A stretch of DNA of 64,000 bases from Nocardia arizonensis (GTDB lineage Bacteria; Actinomycetota; Actinomycetes; Mycobacteriales; Mycobacteriaceae): positions 186,001-250,000 of the forward strand of contig NZ_LGYZ01000129.1 of NCBI RefSeq assembly GCF_001310275.1. The letters are read 5' to 3'. Of this stretch, positions 50,933-59,442 are shown piece after piece; positions within the stretch are counted from its first letter, which is position 1, and each line of letters starts with the position of its first letter. Made by a program: the position numbers and the translations under genes. The notes under the pieces are model-generated. The model was not told the DNA's origin, did no database searches, and saw only the letters and a program-made list of their open reading frames with translations.

Positions 50933-51990
50933 CGGCATCACGCGAGGACCACCGCGACCTTGTCGCGTCGGTCCGCGGCCTGCTCACCAAACACGCCGAC
51001 AGCGCGGCCGTTCGCGCCGCCATGACCTCCGAACTCGGCTACGACCCGACACTGTGGCGGCTGCTCTGCGAGCAGATCGGGGTCGCCGCACTGGCGATTC
51101 CGGCGGAGTACGACGGCGTCGGCGCGGGTCTGGTCGAATCCCTGCTGGTGGTGGGCGAACTGGGTCGCACGCTGGCGGGCGTGCCCATGCTCGGCTCGGC
51201 CGTGCTCGGTGTGCAGGCCGTGCTGCTCAGCGCCGACACCGAGGCCGCCGGGCGGTTGCTACCCGGCGTCGCCGAAGGCGCGACGACACTGGCGGTGTGC
51301 TGGGCCGGACCGGGCGGCTGGGATACGCCCGGCGTCCAGGCCGAAGGCAAAACCCTCAGCGGTACAGCGCATTACGTTCTCGACGGACTCGCCGCGGACA
51401 CCCTGCTCGTGCTCACCGAAACGGGGCTGTTCGAGGTGGAGTCCCGGGCCGACGGAGTCACCCGACGCGCGGTCACACCCATGGACCCGACCCGCCCGCT
51501 CAGCGAGATCACCTTCGAGGCGGTGACCGCGCGCCGTCTCGGCGACGGCGATCCACTCGCCCTCGCGGCCCGCCTGCGCGAGATCGCGTGGGCGGCGGTG
51601 GCCGCAGAACAGGTCGGCGCGGCGCGGCGGTGTCTGGAGCTGACCGTCGAGTACACCAAGTCGCGTGTGCAGTTCGGCCGGGTCATCGGCAGTTTCCAGG
51701 CGCTCAAACACCGGATGGCCGATATGTACGTGCTGGTTGAATCGGCCGAGTCGGCCTCGGCCGCGGCGACCGCGGCGGTGGCAGAGGGCGCGGCCTCGGC
51801 GGCCGAGGACGTGTGGGTCGCGCGGACGCACTGCTCAGCGGCGTTCACCGCGGTGGCGGCGGAGATGGTGCAGATGCACGGCGGCATCGCCATCACCTGG
51901 GAGCACGACGCGCACCTGTTCTTCAAGCGCGCGCACGGCGACGCCGAATTGTTCGGGCAGGCACGCAGACCTTTGGCGACGTCGGCCTGA
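50929..51990 (+). CDS. fadE33: Acyl-CoA dehydrogenase FadE33 (IpdE2, beta subunit)
   Basis: 353 residues from the ATG at 50929. Beta-type ACAD: LCEQIGVAALAIPAEYDGVGAGLVESLLVVGELGRTL, SRVQFGRVIGSFQALKHRMADMYV and HGGIAITWEHDAHLFFKRAHGDAELFG. FadE33 (IpdE2) joins FadE30 (IpdE1), encoded in the divergent operon, to dehydrogenate 5-OH-HIP-CoA. Last gene of the fadD3 operon, followed within ten bases by a hairpin. Confidence 0.9.
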   Translation: MTASREDHRDLVASVRGLLTKHADSAAVRAAMTSELGYDPTLWRLLCEQIGVAALAIPAEYDGVGAGLVESLLVVGELGRTLAGVPMLGSAVLGVQAVLLSADTEAAGRLLPGVAEGATTLAVCWAGPGGWDTPGVQAEGKTLSGTAHYVLDGLAADTLLVLTETGLFEVESRADGVTRRAVTPMDPTRPLSEITFEAVTARRLGDGDPLALAARLREIAWAAVAAEQVGAARRCLELTVEYTKSRVQFGRVIGSFQALKHRMADMYVLVESAESASAAATAAVAEGAASAAEDVWVARTHCSAAFTAVAAEMVQMHGGIAITWEHDAHLFFKRAHGDAELFGQARRPLATSA

Positions 51991-51999
51991 TGCCGTACG

Positions 52000-52033
52000 G
52001 TATCGAGGCCCGCCGTCCCGCGGGTCTCGATAC
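52000..52033. terminator. Hairpin at the end of the fadD3-fadE33 operon
   Basis: A 14-bp stem with one G-T pair: GTATCGAGGCCCGC (52000-52013) against GCGGGTCTCGATAC (52020-52033), six-base loop. It lies between fadE33 and the convergent methyltransferase gene and marks the left edge of the restriction-modification island. Confidence 0.75.
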
Positions 52034-52055
52034 GCCGCTCCCATAACGGACAGCG

Positions 52056-53096
52056 CTAGCGGGTCAGCGCATCACGGATGCCGCGCGCGACCTCGGCGGC
52101 CATCGGTACCGGGACCGCATTGCCGATCTGGTGGCGCACCTCGTGGCGGGTTCCCTCGAATACGTAGTCGTCGGGGAATCCCTGGATGCGCGCCGCTTCC
52201 CGGGGTGTGAGCGGCCGATTTCGAAGCGGGTGCCCGTAGCGACCGCGCGTGAAACTGTCGAATCCGCCGGTGATCGTGGGGCACTGCCCGTCCAAGCGCA
52301 GCCTGCCGTACACATCCGGCCAGCCACCGGATTTCACGTCCACAACCTGGTGGCATTTCAGCCGCTTCTCGTAGGGAATGTCCTGCCAGCCACCGCCCTG
52401 CGGGACATAGGAGAAGCGCTCGACATTCTTCGCGGTGACCCTGGCGGCCTGATGGTTCGGGTAGTCGGGATGCACCGAATAGTCCGCGGGCGGTTCGGGC
52501 AACCCCTCGAGTACCGACCCCACCGTCGGCCATTGCGGGGTGCTCGGCTCGGGCACGGTGAAACTGCCCGCCGCGTCGTCGCGTATGCCGACGAGGACAA
52601 ACCGTTGCCTCGTCTGCGGCACACCGTAGTTCGCCGCCAAGTAGAAATGCCCGGTCAGCTCGTAGCGTTCGAGGGAATGAAACCGGTCGACCAGATGGGC
52701 GCCCCGGACGCCGGCGAGAGTAGCGACATTCTCCATGAGGAAGGCCCGGGGCCGCAATTCCTCGACCAGTCGCAGAAATTCGAGGACGAGGGCATTGCGC
52801 GGATCACCGAGGTGCGCGCCCCGTTTCTGTTTGGAGAATCCCTGACACGGCGGGCCGCCCGCCAATAGATCCAGGTCCGCACCCGAAGCCAGTCCGGCGC
52901 GATCCCGCAAGGAATTTCCGGTCATGGCCCTGGCGTCGCCGACGAAGGCGCTGCCGGGCATATTCTTGTTGTGGGTGCGCACCGACGCCTCGTCGTTGTC
53001 GAATGCCGCGACGATGTCGTAGCCCGCGAATTCGATGCCCAGACTCAATCCTCCCGAACCGCAGAACGCATCGATCGCGGTGAGTCGATCGGCCAT
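52056..53096 (-). CDS. DNA (cytosine-5)-methyltransferase
   Basis: 346 residues with all main C5-methyltransferase motifs: FCGSGGLSLG (motif I), GGPPCQGFSKQ with catalytic Cys84 (IV), MENV at 121-124 (VI), QTRQR at 161-165 (VIII), a target-recognition region about 185-285, RPLTPREAARIQGFPDDY (IX) and QIGNAVPVPMA (X). It methylates a specific, unknown sequence. No endonuclease or Vsr gene is directly adjacent in the same direction; the nearest endonuclease gene is 1.65 kb away and has its own methylase. It may be solitary. The start at 53096 leaves a complete motif I. Confidence 0.92.
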   Translation of the reverse strand: MADRLTAIDAFCGSGGLSLGIEFAGYDIVAAFDNDEASVRTHNKNMPGSAFVGDARAMTGNSLRDRAGLASGADLDLLAGGPPCQGFSKQKRGAHLGDPRNALVLEFLRLVEELRPRAFLMENVATLAGVRGAHLVDRFHSLERYELTGHFYLAANYGVPQTRQRFVLVGIRDDAAGSFTVPEPSTPQWPTVGSVLEGLPEPPADYSVHPDYPNHQAARVTAKNVERFSYVPQGGGWQDIPYEKRLKCHQVVDVKSGGWPDVYGRLRLDGQCPTITGGFDSFTRGRYGHPLRNRPLTPREAARIQGFPDDYVFEGTRHEVRHQIGNAVPVPMAAEVARGIRDALTR

Positions 53097-53342
53097 CGGC
53101 CACCCCTCCTCTCGTGACCCGCCGGCGCGGTGTGACTGTCGGACCGTTACGCTACGCCACCGACGGTCGAACGCCCGTTCGACGCGCGTGATATGTGGCC
53201 GAGTCGGCCGCCACGCAGGTGACCAGCCTTATCGACCGGATTGTCAACTCTATCCACGCCGGATCGGTCGAGTCGAATGGCGCGCGTCCGGGTACCGACA
53301 CGCGCCCGGGGCGGCACTCCGCGCGGAGTACCGTCGGAATGT

Positions 53343-54095
53343 ATGGACGAGGCACAGCGCGGGCGAGTCAGGATCGAGACCGGTTCCAAGCGGGTCAGGA
53401 CCTATCTGGGCGGACAGGTGGTGGCCGATACCGTCCATCCGGTGCTGGTGTGGGAAAATCCGCACTATCCCGCCTATTACCTGCCCATCGCCGACGTGCG
53501 CGCCGAACTCCGACCCAACGGCAGCACCCGGCACTCCCCCAGTCGCGGCGAAGCCACCGGATACGACGTGGTCGTTCCGGGCGCGACCGCCCGCGGCGCG
53601 GCGCTGCGCTACCTGGATTCCCCCATGCCGGAGCTGAACGAGCTGGTCAGATTCGAATGGGACAGCATGGACGAATGGTTCGAGGAGGACGAGCCCGTAT
53701 ACGTCCATCCCCGCAATCCTTATGCGCGCGTGGACATCCTGGCCAGCTCCCGGCATATCCGGGTGGAGATCGACGGCGTCACCGTCGCCGACTCGCACTC
53801 CCCGCGCATCCTGTTCGAAACCGGTCTGCCGCCGCGGTACTACCTCCCGCTGCCGGATGTGCGCACAGATCTGCTGCACCGCACCGATACCCACACCAGC
53901 TGCCCCTACAAGGGCACCGCCGACTACTGGACCGTCCGCGTCGGCGACACCGACTATCCGGACCACGTCTGGATCTACCGCACACCGCTGCCCGAGAGCC
54001 AGAAGATCGCTGGTCTGGCCTGTTTCTACAACGAGAAGGTCGACATCTACGTCGACGGCGAACTACAGCCCCGTCCGCGTTCCCCGTTCAGCTGA
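53343..54095 (+). CDS. DUF427-domain protein (tandem)
   Basis: 250 residues from the ATG at 53343. It contains two DUF427 (NTP_transf_9) units: a partial N-terminal one (RIETGSKRVRTYLGGQVVADTVHPVLVWENPHYPAYYLP) and a fuller C-terminal one (DILASSRHIRVEIDGVTVADSHSPRILFETGLPPRYYLP...TSCPYKGTADYWTVRVG...WIYRTPLPESQKIAGLACFYNEKVDIYVDGE). Widespread in actinobacteria, function not established. GC content is as high as the rest of the chromosome, so it is probably native rather than part of the lower-GC unit downstream. Confidence 0.82.
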   Translation: MDEAQRGRVRIETGSKRVRTYLGGQVVADTVHPVLVWENPHYPAYYLPIADVRAELRPNGSTRHSPSRGEATGYDVVVPGATARGAALRYLDSPMPELNELVRFEWDSMDEWFEEDEPVYVHPRNPYARVDILASSRHIRVEIDGVTVADSHSPRILFETGLPPRYYLPLPDVRTDLLHRTDTHTSCPYKGTADYWTVRVGDTDYPDHVWIYRTPLPESQKIAGLACFYNEKVDIYVDGELQPRPRSPFS

Positions 54096-54272
54096 CCCGC
54101 CGCGAGGCATTCCGCCCGCGCGGTCCCCGGCAGTGCGCACCGGCCGACGTCGACTCACCCGCCTCGGAATCGACCGCGCCGACGCACCCAACGCAGAGGC
54201 CCTTCGACACCGTCGACTTCATCGGCATCACCGGGCGCATCGCGGACCGGCCGCGTCACTAAGGTGGGCCGG

Positions 54273-54683
54273 ATGAGCGACAATCGACCGCCGCCGGCCG
54301 CCGCCCTCGATCTCGCGCCACATCCCGAAGGCGGCTGGTATCGCGAAACCTGGCGCACCACAATAACATTCGCACCCGAGGGTTATCCGGGCGAACGAGC
54401 CAGCGCCACCGGAATCTACTTCCTGCTCATGCCGGGTGAGCGATCGGCGCCGCACACCGTCGCCTCCGACGAGGTGTGGCTGTGGCACCGCGGCGGGCCG
54501 CTGATCCTCGATATCGGGGGCGAGGAGATCGTGCTCGGCCCCGAGGTGGAGCACGGGCAGGTCCCGCAGGCGATCGTGCCCGCGGGGACCAGCCAGGCGG
54601 CTCGCCCCGCGGGCGACGAATACGTGCTGGTCAGCTGTATTGTTTCGCCGGGATTCGACTTCGCCGACTTCCACATGGACTGA
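54273..54683 (+). CDS. Cupin-fold DUF985 protein
   Basis: 136 residues from the ATG at 54273. DUF985 cupin pattern: LAPHPEGGWYRETWRT, ATGIYFLLMPGERSAPHTVASDEVWLWHRGGPLIL, an internal barrel, and the ending LVSCIVSPGFDFADFHM. The family includes small sugar-binding-like cupins; biological role unknown. It ends 66 bases before the endonuclease gene and retains host-like GC. Confidence 0.8.
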   Translation: MSDNRPPPAAALDLAPHPEGGWYRETWRTTITFAPEGYPGERASATGIYFLLMPGERSAPHTVASDEVWLWHRGGPLILDIGGEEIVLGPEVEHGQVPQAIVPAGTSQAARPAGDEYVLVSCIVSPGFDFADFHMD

Positions 54684-54749
54684 CCCAGTCGCATCACCGT
54701 GTCGGTGCCTCTGACTACTGTTGGCGTGCAGAGTCGTGCGGGAGGGAGC

Positions 54750-55541
54750 ATGGTGTCCACAGTCGAACAGGTCTTCATCGCTTGCGAACGAGCACGGAAG
54801 GACGGTGACCACATATGGCGCGTAAGCGAATCCGACAAAGAGTTCCATTTTCAGAACTGGGTGGAGGAGCGCTTGGTCGAATGTGGACTCACCTATGAAC
54901 TGCCGGGTCGGAACACCTACCCTGACTTCAGACTCGCACACCATCCAGAAGGTTACGAAGTCAAAGGACTCGCTCATCCCGGCCGTTGGGCCGACTACGA
55001 TTCGAATTCACAGGTCCCCGCTGGTACACATAACGGCCGTACAGTCTTCTACATATTTGGCCGCTACCCCAAGGCGAACGGCGACGTAACGTATCCTGTC
55101 ATCGACCTTGTGATCTGTCACGGAAGTTTCCTCAGCACGAACGACACGTACGTACACAGCAACAAATCCTTCCTCGGTTTCGGCTCCTACGGTGATATCC
55201 GTGTTCGTGATCGGAAGATGTACGTCGTCCCGACACCGTTCGCACTGGTCGAGGGAACAATCGGTCTCGGTACGCTCATACTTCCCGCGCGACATCGAGT
55301 CAGCTCGCCTGAATTGGTCGCCGTCGGCGGCCTTACCCGAGCCGAGGTCGACAATGTTGTTATCTCTTATGAATTCAACCTGATCACCAATAAATTGGTG
55401 AAGAAGTACGGACCGAACCCGACCGCAGGTATCCGACACGAGTTCGTCGCGTACCGTGTGCGGGGACGGGAGAAAGACACGGGCGTCCGTATGTCCACCG
55501 AGGATCTCGACTACGCAGAAGAAGCACGGAGTCGCCTGTGA
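54750..55541 (+). CDS. Probable restriction endonuclease, PD-(D/E)xK fold
   Basis: 263 residues from the ATG at 54750, which has GGGAGGGAG just upstream; in-frame codons further up are possible. The catalytic signature is visible as Asp59 in TYPDFRL and Glu70-Val-Lys72 in GYEVKGL, i.e. PD-X10-EXK, preceded by a helix with acidic residues (NWVEERLVEC). I recognise no particular restriction family. It overlaps the methyltransferase gene by four bases, the arrangement expected of a type II restriction-modification pair. GC is clearly lower than the flanking sterol genes, suggesting horizontal acquisition. Recognition sequence unknown. Confidence 0.75.
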   Translation: MVSTVEQVFIACERARKDGDHIWRVSESDKEFHFQNWVEERLVECGLTYELPGRNTYPDFRLAHHPEGYEVKGLAHPGRWADYDSNSQVPAGTHNGRTVFYIFGRYPKANGDVTYPVIDLVICHGSFLSTNDTYVHSNKSFLGFGSYGDIRVRDRKMYVVPTPFALVEGTIGLGTLILPARHRVSSPELVAVGGLTRAEVDNVVISYEFNLITNKLVKKYGPNPTAGIRHEFVAYRVRGREKDTGVRMSTEDLDYAEEARSRL

Positions 55542-57682
55542 CAATCCCTTTGTTCGATTCGGTCGGATCCTCCCGGGCACCCGCGCTCCCCGCAAGATCC
55601 GCGCTGGAAGACGACTTTCCCGCAGCGACACTCTCGAGCGCGGCCGAGAAGGAATCGTGGCGCAAAGAAGTGCACCGACCCGCAACCAGTACCCACAAGT
55701 GGTGGGCGAAGCGGTTGGGGACGGTTTTCCGTGGGGTAATTACCGCGGCAGTATCGTCCGACGCAACGGAAGCCATGCGGCGCTACAGCGAGCAAACTGT
55801 GCTTGCTGATATGACTGTCCTGGATCCGTTCGCGGGATCAGGGACTATCGCAGTCGAGGCGGTCAAACTAGGTGCCCGGGCCATCGCCTTCGATATAAAT
55901 CCCGTGGCCACTCTCGTGCAGCGTCAGGCACTCCAGACCTGGGATACAGAAGCCCTCTCGACCGGGTACAAGTTGGTCGAGGCAAGCTGCCGAGACGAGA
56001 TCGACCGCGTTCACCGGGCCGAGGACGGGCGAACAGTACTATATTATTTCTGGGTAGCGGTGGCAGAATGCCCGGACTGCGGATGCGCGGTACGACTTTT
56101 CGATTCGCCAATATTCTCGAAGCACGCCTACCCGAAGCGGATACCGTCCGCCCAGATAGTTTGTCCCGACTGTCTCGACATCCAAGAGAGCACCCACGAC
56201 TTCACCGAGGCCATTTGCCGAAACGGGCACACCATCAGCCCGAACGGCGCGGTGCGCCGAGCGGAAATGACCTGCCGCCGCGGTCACGTATCGAAGATCG
56301 TCGCGGCATTGCGAGGACGTCGACCGGACTATGAGATGTACGCGAAGTTGGTTGTCTCCGAGACAGGCCGGAAAACCTACGAACCGATCACCACCTGGGA
56401 CCGCGAACTCTACAGAGATTGCGAGACTCGACTTTCCACGAGTTCCGACCTCGTCTTGCCCGCAGGCATACTCGCACCCGGTAACAATACCGACCAAGCG
56501 CGACGGTGGGGATTCGTCGAGTGGCGGGATTTCTTCAATGCCCGGCAACTCTATTCCTTGGCACTGCTGGCGCGGGCTGTACGTGACCTCGACACCGAAC
56601 CGGAAACTCGCGAAGCCTTGTGCGCATTATTTTCCGGTACACTCGAGTTCAACAATATGTTCTGCTCCTTCAAGGGCGAAGGTACCGGTGCCGTACGGCA
56701 TATGTTCTCCCACCACGTCCTCAAACCGGAACGCACACCATTGGAAGCGCACCCATGGGGGACACCACATTCTTCCGGCTCCTTCTCCACGCTGATGAAG
56801 AGCAGACTTATCCGCGCACACGACTACAAGCGGATGCCCACCGACCTTGTTCCGATGCGCGGCGGTGTCGAAAGAGTAAGCGGCATATCGCGACCGCTGG
56901 AAACCGCTCTCGCAACGTCATTCGAAGAGTTCCATCGCAACGCCGATATCAAGGCGTATGTCACGACGAAAAACTCTGCATTCACCGATATTCCGGACGG
57001 GTATGTCGACCTTGTCATCACCGATCCCCCGTATATGGACAACGTTCACTACGCGGAGTTGGCCGACTTCTTCCATGCTTGGCTGAAGATGATCAGCCCC
57101 TACGACGGATATCCGAAATCTGACTCCACACGTTCGGAGGGCGAAGTCCAGCACGCGGACGCCGCCGAATTCGGACATGCGATCCGACAAGTCTGGACTG
57201 AGTGCGGCCGGGTCCTACGGGCAGATGGGCTCCTAGCGTTCACCTTTCATCATGCTCGCGTACACGGTTGGGTCGAACTGGTCAGCGCACTGCACGCGGC
57301 AGGATTGCGAATTACCTCCGTGCAACCAATCAAAGGGGAGATGACAACCAGCGTAACGAAGGCGGCTGCCATGGAGCCTTCCAACTTGGACTCTGTCGTG
57401 GTGTGCCGCCGACGAGCCGGCGAGCCGGAAATCTTTGATCCCGAGACACTCGTCCGAGCCGCTTCGTCACGATTATCCGCCCTCGTCGACCAGGGAGTCG
57501 CAGTCGGCGCGGGGGATATTCGATCGGTGATTCGAGGCACGGCACTGTCGGCATTCGCCGAGCACACCGACGACCTGTCGACGGTCATTCCGCAGGTCGA
57601 AGGCTACGCCGACGAGGTGATCCGAATCGTGTTGGGCGAGCGCGGCCGGACGACGAGCTCGGTCCGATCCTCGACCGCGTAG
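55538..57682 (+). CDS. DNA methyltransferase (N4-cytosine/N6-adenine type) with zinc-ribbon insert
   Basis: 714 residues from the GTG at 55538. The opening THKWWAKRL resembles the DUF1156-type methylases. AdoMet motif I is DPFAGSGT (96-103) and catalytic motif IV DPPY (496-499). Between them lies a cysteine-rich region, Cys178, 181, 183, 209, 212, 227 and 246 (CPDCGC, CPDC, CRRGH), which looks like one or two zinc ribbons and may contact DNA. Motif order I then IV with a long insert suggests an alpha- or gamma-like amino-methyltransferase. It presumably protects the host from the coupled endonuclease. Lower GC than neighbours. It ends four bases from the convergent gene. Confidence 0.82.
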   Translation: MTIPLFDSVGSSRAPALPARSALEDDFPAATLSSAAEKESWRKEVHRPATSTHKWWAKRLGTVFRGVITAAVSSDATEAMRRYSEQTVLADMTVLDPFAGSGTIAVEAVKLGARAIAFDINPVATLVQRQALQTWDTEALSTGYKLVEASCRDEIDRVHRAEDGRTVLYYFWVAVAECPDCGCAVRLFDSPIFSKHAYPKRIPSAQIVCPDCLDIQESTHDFTEAICRNGHTISPNGAVRRAEMTCRRGHVSKIVAALRGRRPDYEMYAKLVVSETGRKTYEPITTWDRELYRDCETRLSTSSDLVLPAGILAPGNNTDQARRWGFVEWRDFFNARQLYSLALLARAVRDLDTEPETREALCALFSGTLEFNNMFCSFKGEGTGAVRHMFSHHVLKPERTPLEAHPWGTPHSSGSFSTLMKSRLIRAHDYKRMPTDLVPMRGGVERVSGISRPLETALATSFEEFHRNADIKAYVTTKNSAFTDIPDGYVDLVITDPPYMDNVHYAELADFFHAWLKMISPYDGYPKSDSTRSEGEVQHADAAEFGHAIRQVWTECGRVLRADGLLAFTFHHARVHGWVELVSALHAAGLRITSVQPIKGEMTTSVTKAAAMEPSNLDSVVVCRRRAGEPEIFDPETLVRAASSRLSALVDQGVAVGAGDIRSVIRGTALSAFAEHTDDLSTVIPQVEGYADEVIRIVLGERGRTTSSVRSSTA

Positions 57683-57686
57683 ATGA

Positions 57687-58019
57687 CTAATCGGCGATCT
57701 CGATGACTCCCTCGTCGACCGCCCATTTGATGGTCTTCTCCAACTGCGCGCAGGTGTCGGGGCGGCCGGGAGCGTTGCCCTTGGCGGCCAGTTCGGCGAA
57801 GACGGGGCAGTGGTCGGCCGGATTGCCGGTCCACTGCACCGAGGTCTGATGCGAACTGGCCTTGCGGACCAGCACCTGTGTGTGGCAGGTCTGGCACCGC
57901 AGCGGTGCCAGACCTTCCTCGAGATAGCGCTGTTTGTCGATGACAGTCTGGGCCTGCACCGCGGCGCGCCTGGCGGGCTGATCGGCGAAGTCGGGTGCCT
58001 TGGCCCAGGTCGCGGCCAT
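57687..58019 (-). CDS. Small Cys-rich protein coupled to KshA (Rv3527-like)
   Basis: 110 residues from an ATG sharing one base with the kshA stop (TGATG). It contains CxxC in LRCQTCHTQVLVRK, a further Cys in DHCPVF and one in PDTCAQ, a pattern that could bind zinc or an iron-sulfur cluster; the C-terminal helix is LEKTIKWAVDEGVIEIAD. Its position directly after kshA matches the Rv3526-Rv3527 neighbourhood. The function is unknown; a role in KshA electron transfer, assembly or stability is conceivable from coupling alone. Confidence 0.75.
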   Translation of the reverse strand: MAATWAKAPDFADQPARRAAVQAQTVIDKQRYLEEGLAPLRCQTCHTQVLVRKASSHQTSVQWTGNPADHCPVFAELAAKGNAPGRPDTCAQLEKTIKWAVDEGVIEIAD

Positions 58020-59227
58020 CAGACACTCGCCTCCGCTTGATCGGAGTCGGCTTCGTCGGCCTTGCGCCGCAGATTCTCGGCGACCTCGGCCTCCCACGCC
58101 TCGTTGGCCTTGGTGGTGTCCACCTCGAACTCGAAACGCTGGGTCATCTTCTCGGTGACATCGGCGACGTCGACGTAGAACTGGTCGTACCAGCGGCGCA
58201 GCTGGTAGACAGGGCCGTCCTCCTCGCACAGCAGCGGATTCTCGACCTTGGACTTGTGCTTCCATATCTCGACGTCCTGGAGGAAGCCGACGCTGATGCC
58301 CTCGGTCATCTTCGTGGCCAGTTTGTCGGCCATCTCGCCTTCGACGCCCTGCGGCTTCTCCAGCGTGATGCCCCACTGGAGCACGAAGGAGTCCTGCGTC
58401 ACCGGGTAGTGGCAGTTGATCAGGACGCTTCTGACCTCGTATCCGCTGTAGATGTTGATCAGCGGGTTGATCATGTAGGAGGGTCCGAAATAGGACGCCT
58501 CCGACTTCAGCAGGGTGTCGCCGCCGTACTTGGACGCCATGCCGATATCGGGCCTGCCCTTGGTCTCCAGGAACTGGGTGGCGATATGACCTTCGAAGAC
58601 GTTCTTGAAGTAGGTCGGGAAGGCGAAGTGGATGTAGAAGAAGTGCGCCATGTCGACCACGTTGTCGATGATCTCGCGGCAGTTGGCGCCTTCGATGAGC
58701 ATCGAATTCCACGTCCAGTCGGTCCACCCGCTGTCGAGCTGTTCGACCGGGTTTCCCGCCGCGTCGGTGTATGGGCCGACGATATGCGGGATGGTGACCT
58801 CCGGCGGGGGCTCGTTGCCCTCGTGGTCGTGCCAGACGAACAGCTGGCCGTTGCGTTCGAGGGTGGTCCACTTGCGGGTGCGGGCCAGCGGCGGCACGCG
58901 CCGGGCGTACGGGATCGCCGTGCACTTGCCGTTCGTGCCGGACCAGCGCCAGTCGTGGAACGGGCAGGCGATGTCGCCGCCCTTGACCTCGCCCATGCTC
59001 AGGTCGCCGCCCATGTGGCGGCAGTAGGCGTCGAGCACGCGCAACTCGCCGTCGCTGTCGGCCCAGACGACGAGTTTGGTACCGAAGACGTTCACCGCGT
59101 GCGGCTTGCCGTCCCGGAACGTCTTGGCCAGGCCGATGCAATGCCATCCCCGGGCATAGCGGCTCGGTGTGGAACCGACATCGAGTTCCCTGATCCTCGC
59201 ACCGCTCCCCGGTGGGGTAACTGCCAT
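58019..59227 (-). CDS. kshA: KshA, oxygenase of 3-ketosteroid 9alpha-hydroxylase
   Basis: 402 residues from the ATG at 59227, preceded by AGGAGG; the frame is open further upstream but that part covers the operator region. Rieske centre Cys69-x-His71 ... Cys88-x2-His91 (CRHMGG, CPFHDW) and mononuclear iron site NVVDMAHFFYIHF with His195 and His200. It hydroxylates C9 of androstenedione-type ketosteroids, leading to ring B opening. The reductase KshB is not in this window. Divergent from hsaADCB with two KstR sites between. Confidence 0.95.
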   Translation of the reverse strand: MAVTPPGSGARIRELDVGSTPSRYARGWHCIGLAKTFRDGKPHAVNVFGTKLVVWADSDGELRVLDAYCRHMGGDLSMGEVKGGDIACPFHDWRWSGTNGKCTAIPYARRVPPLARTRKWTTLERNGQLFVWHDHEGNEPPPEVTIPHIVGPYTDAAGNPVEQLDSGWTDWTWNSMLIEGANCREIIDNVVDMAHFFYIHFAFPTYFKNVFEGHIATQFLETKGRPDIGMASKYGGDTLLKSEASYFGPSYMINPLINIYSGYEVRSVLINCHYPVTQDSFVLQWGITLEKPQGVEGEMADKLATKMTEGISVGFLQDVEIWKHKSKVENPLLCEEDGPVYQLRRWYDQFYVDVADVTEKMTQRFEFEVDTTKANEAWEAEVAENLRRKADEADSDQAEASV

Positions 59228-59250
59228 CGCGAATCCTCCTCCTTCTGTAC

Positions 59251-59264
59251 TAGAACACGTTACA
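59251..59264. promoter_or_regulatory. KstR operator upstream of kshA
   Basis: TAGAACACGTTACA matches TNNAACNNGTTNNA at every fixed position, 24 bases upstream of the kshA start. Confidence 0.88.
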
Positions 59265-59353
59265 AAAATGTCGCGTTGGGCGCCAGCGATTCGGGCTACT
59301 TCCAGCACCAGCCCTTGATTCCCACTGAATGAACAGCCGTTCTCGACACTGAT

Positions 59354-59367
59354 AGGAACGTGTTCTA
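59354..59367. promoter_or_regulatory. KstR operator upstream of hsaADCB
   Basis: AGGAACGTGTTCTA matches the KstR motif except the first base, 75 bases upstream of the hsaA start. With the kshA-proximal site it gives each divergent operon its own operator. Confidence 0.82.
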
Positions 59368-59442
59368 GTCTCAAGGCACGCGAGTGCTCGAGAGCAAACG
59401 AGTACCGGTTACCAATCCGACCAGGCAGGAGCAGGTCCCGAG

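Noticed and set aside
51991..57686. Transposon or prophage carrying the restriction genes
   Set aside because: No transposase, integrase, terminal inverted repeat, target duplication or tRNA attachment site was seen at either edge.
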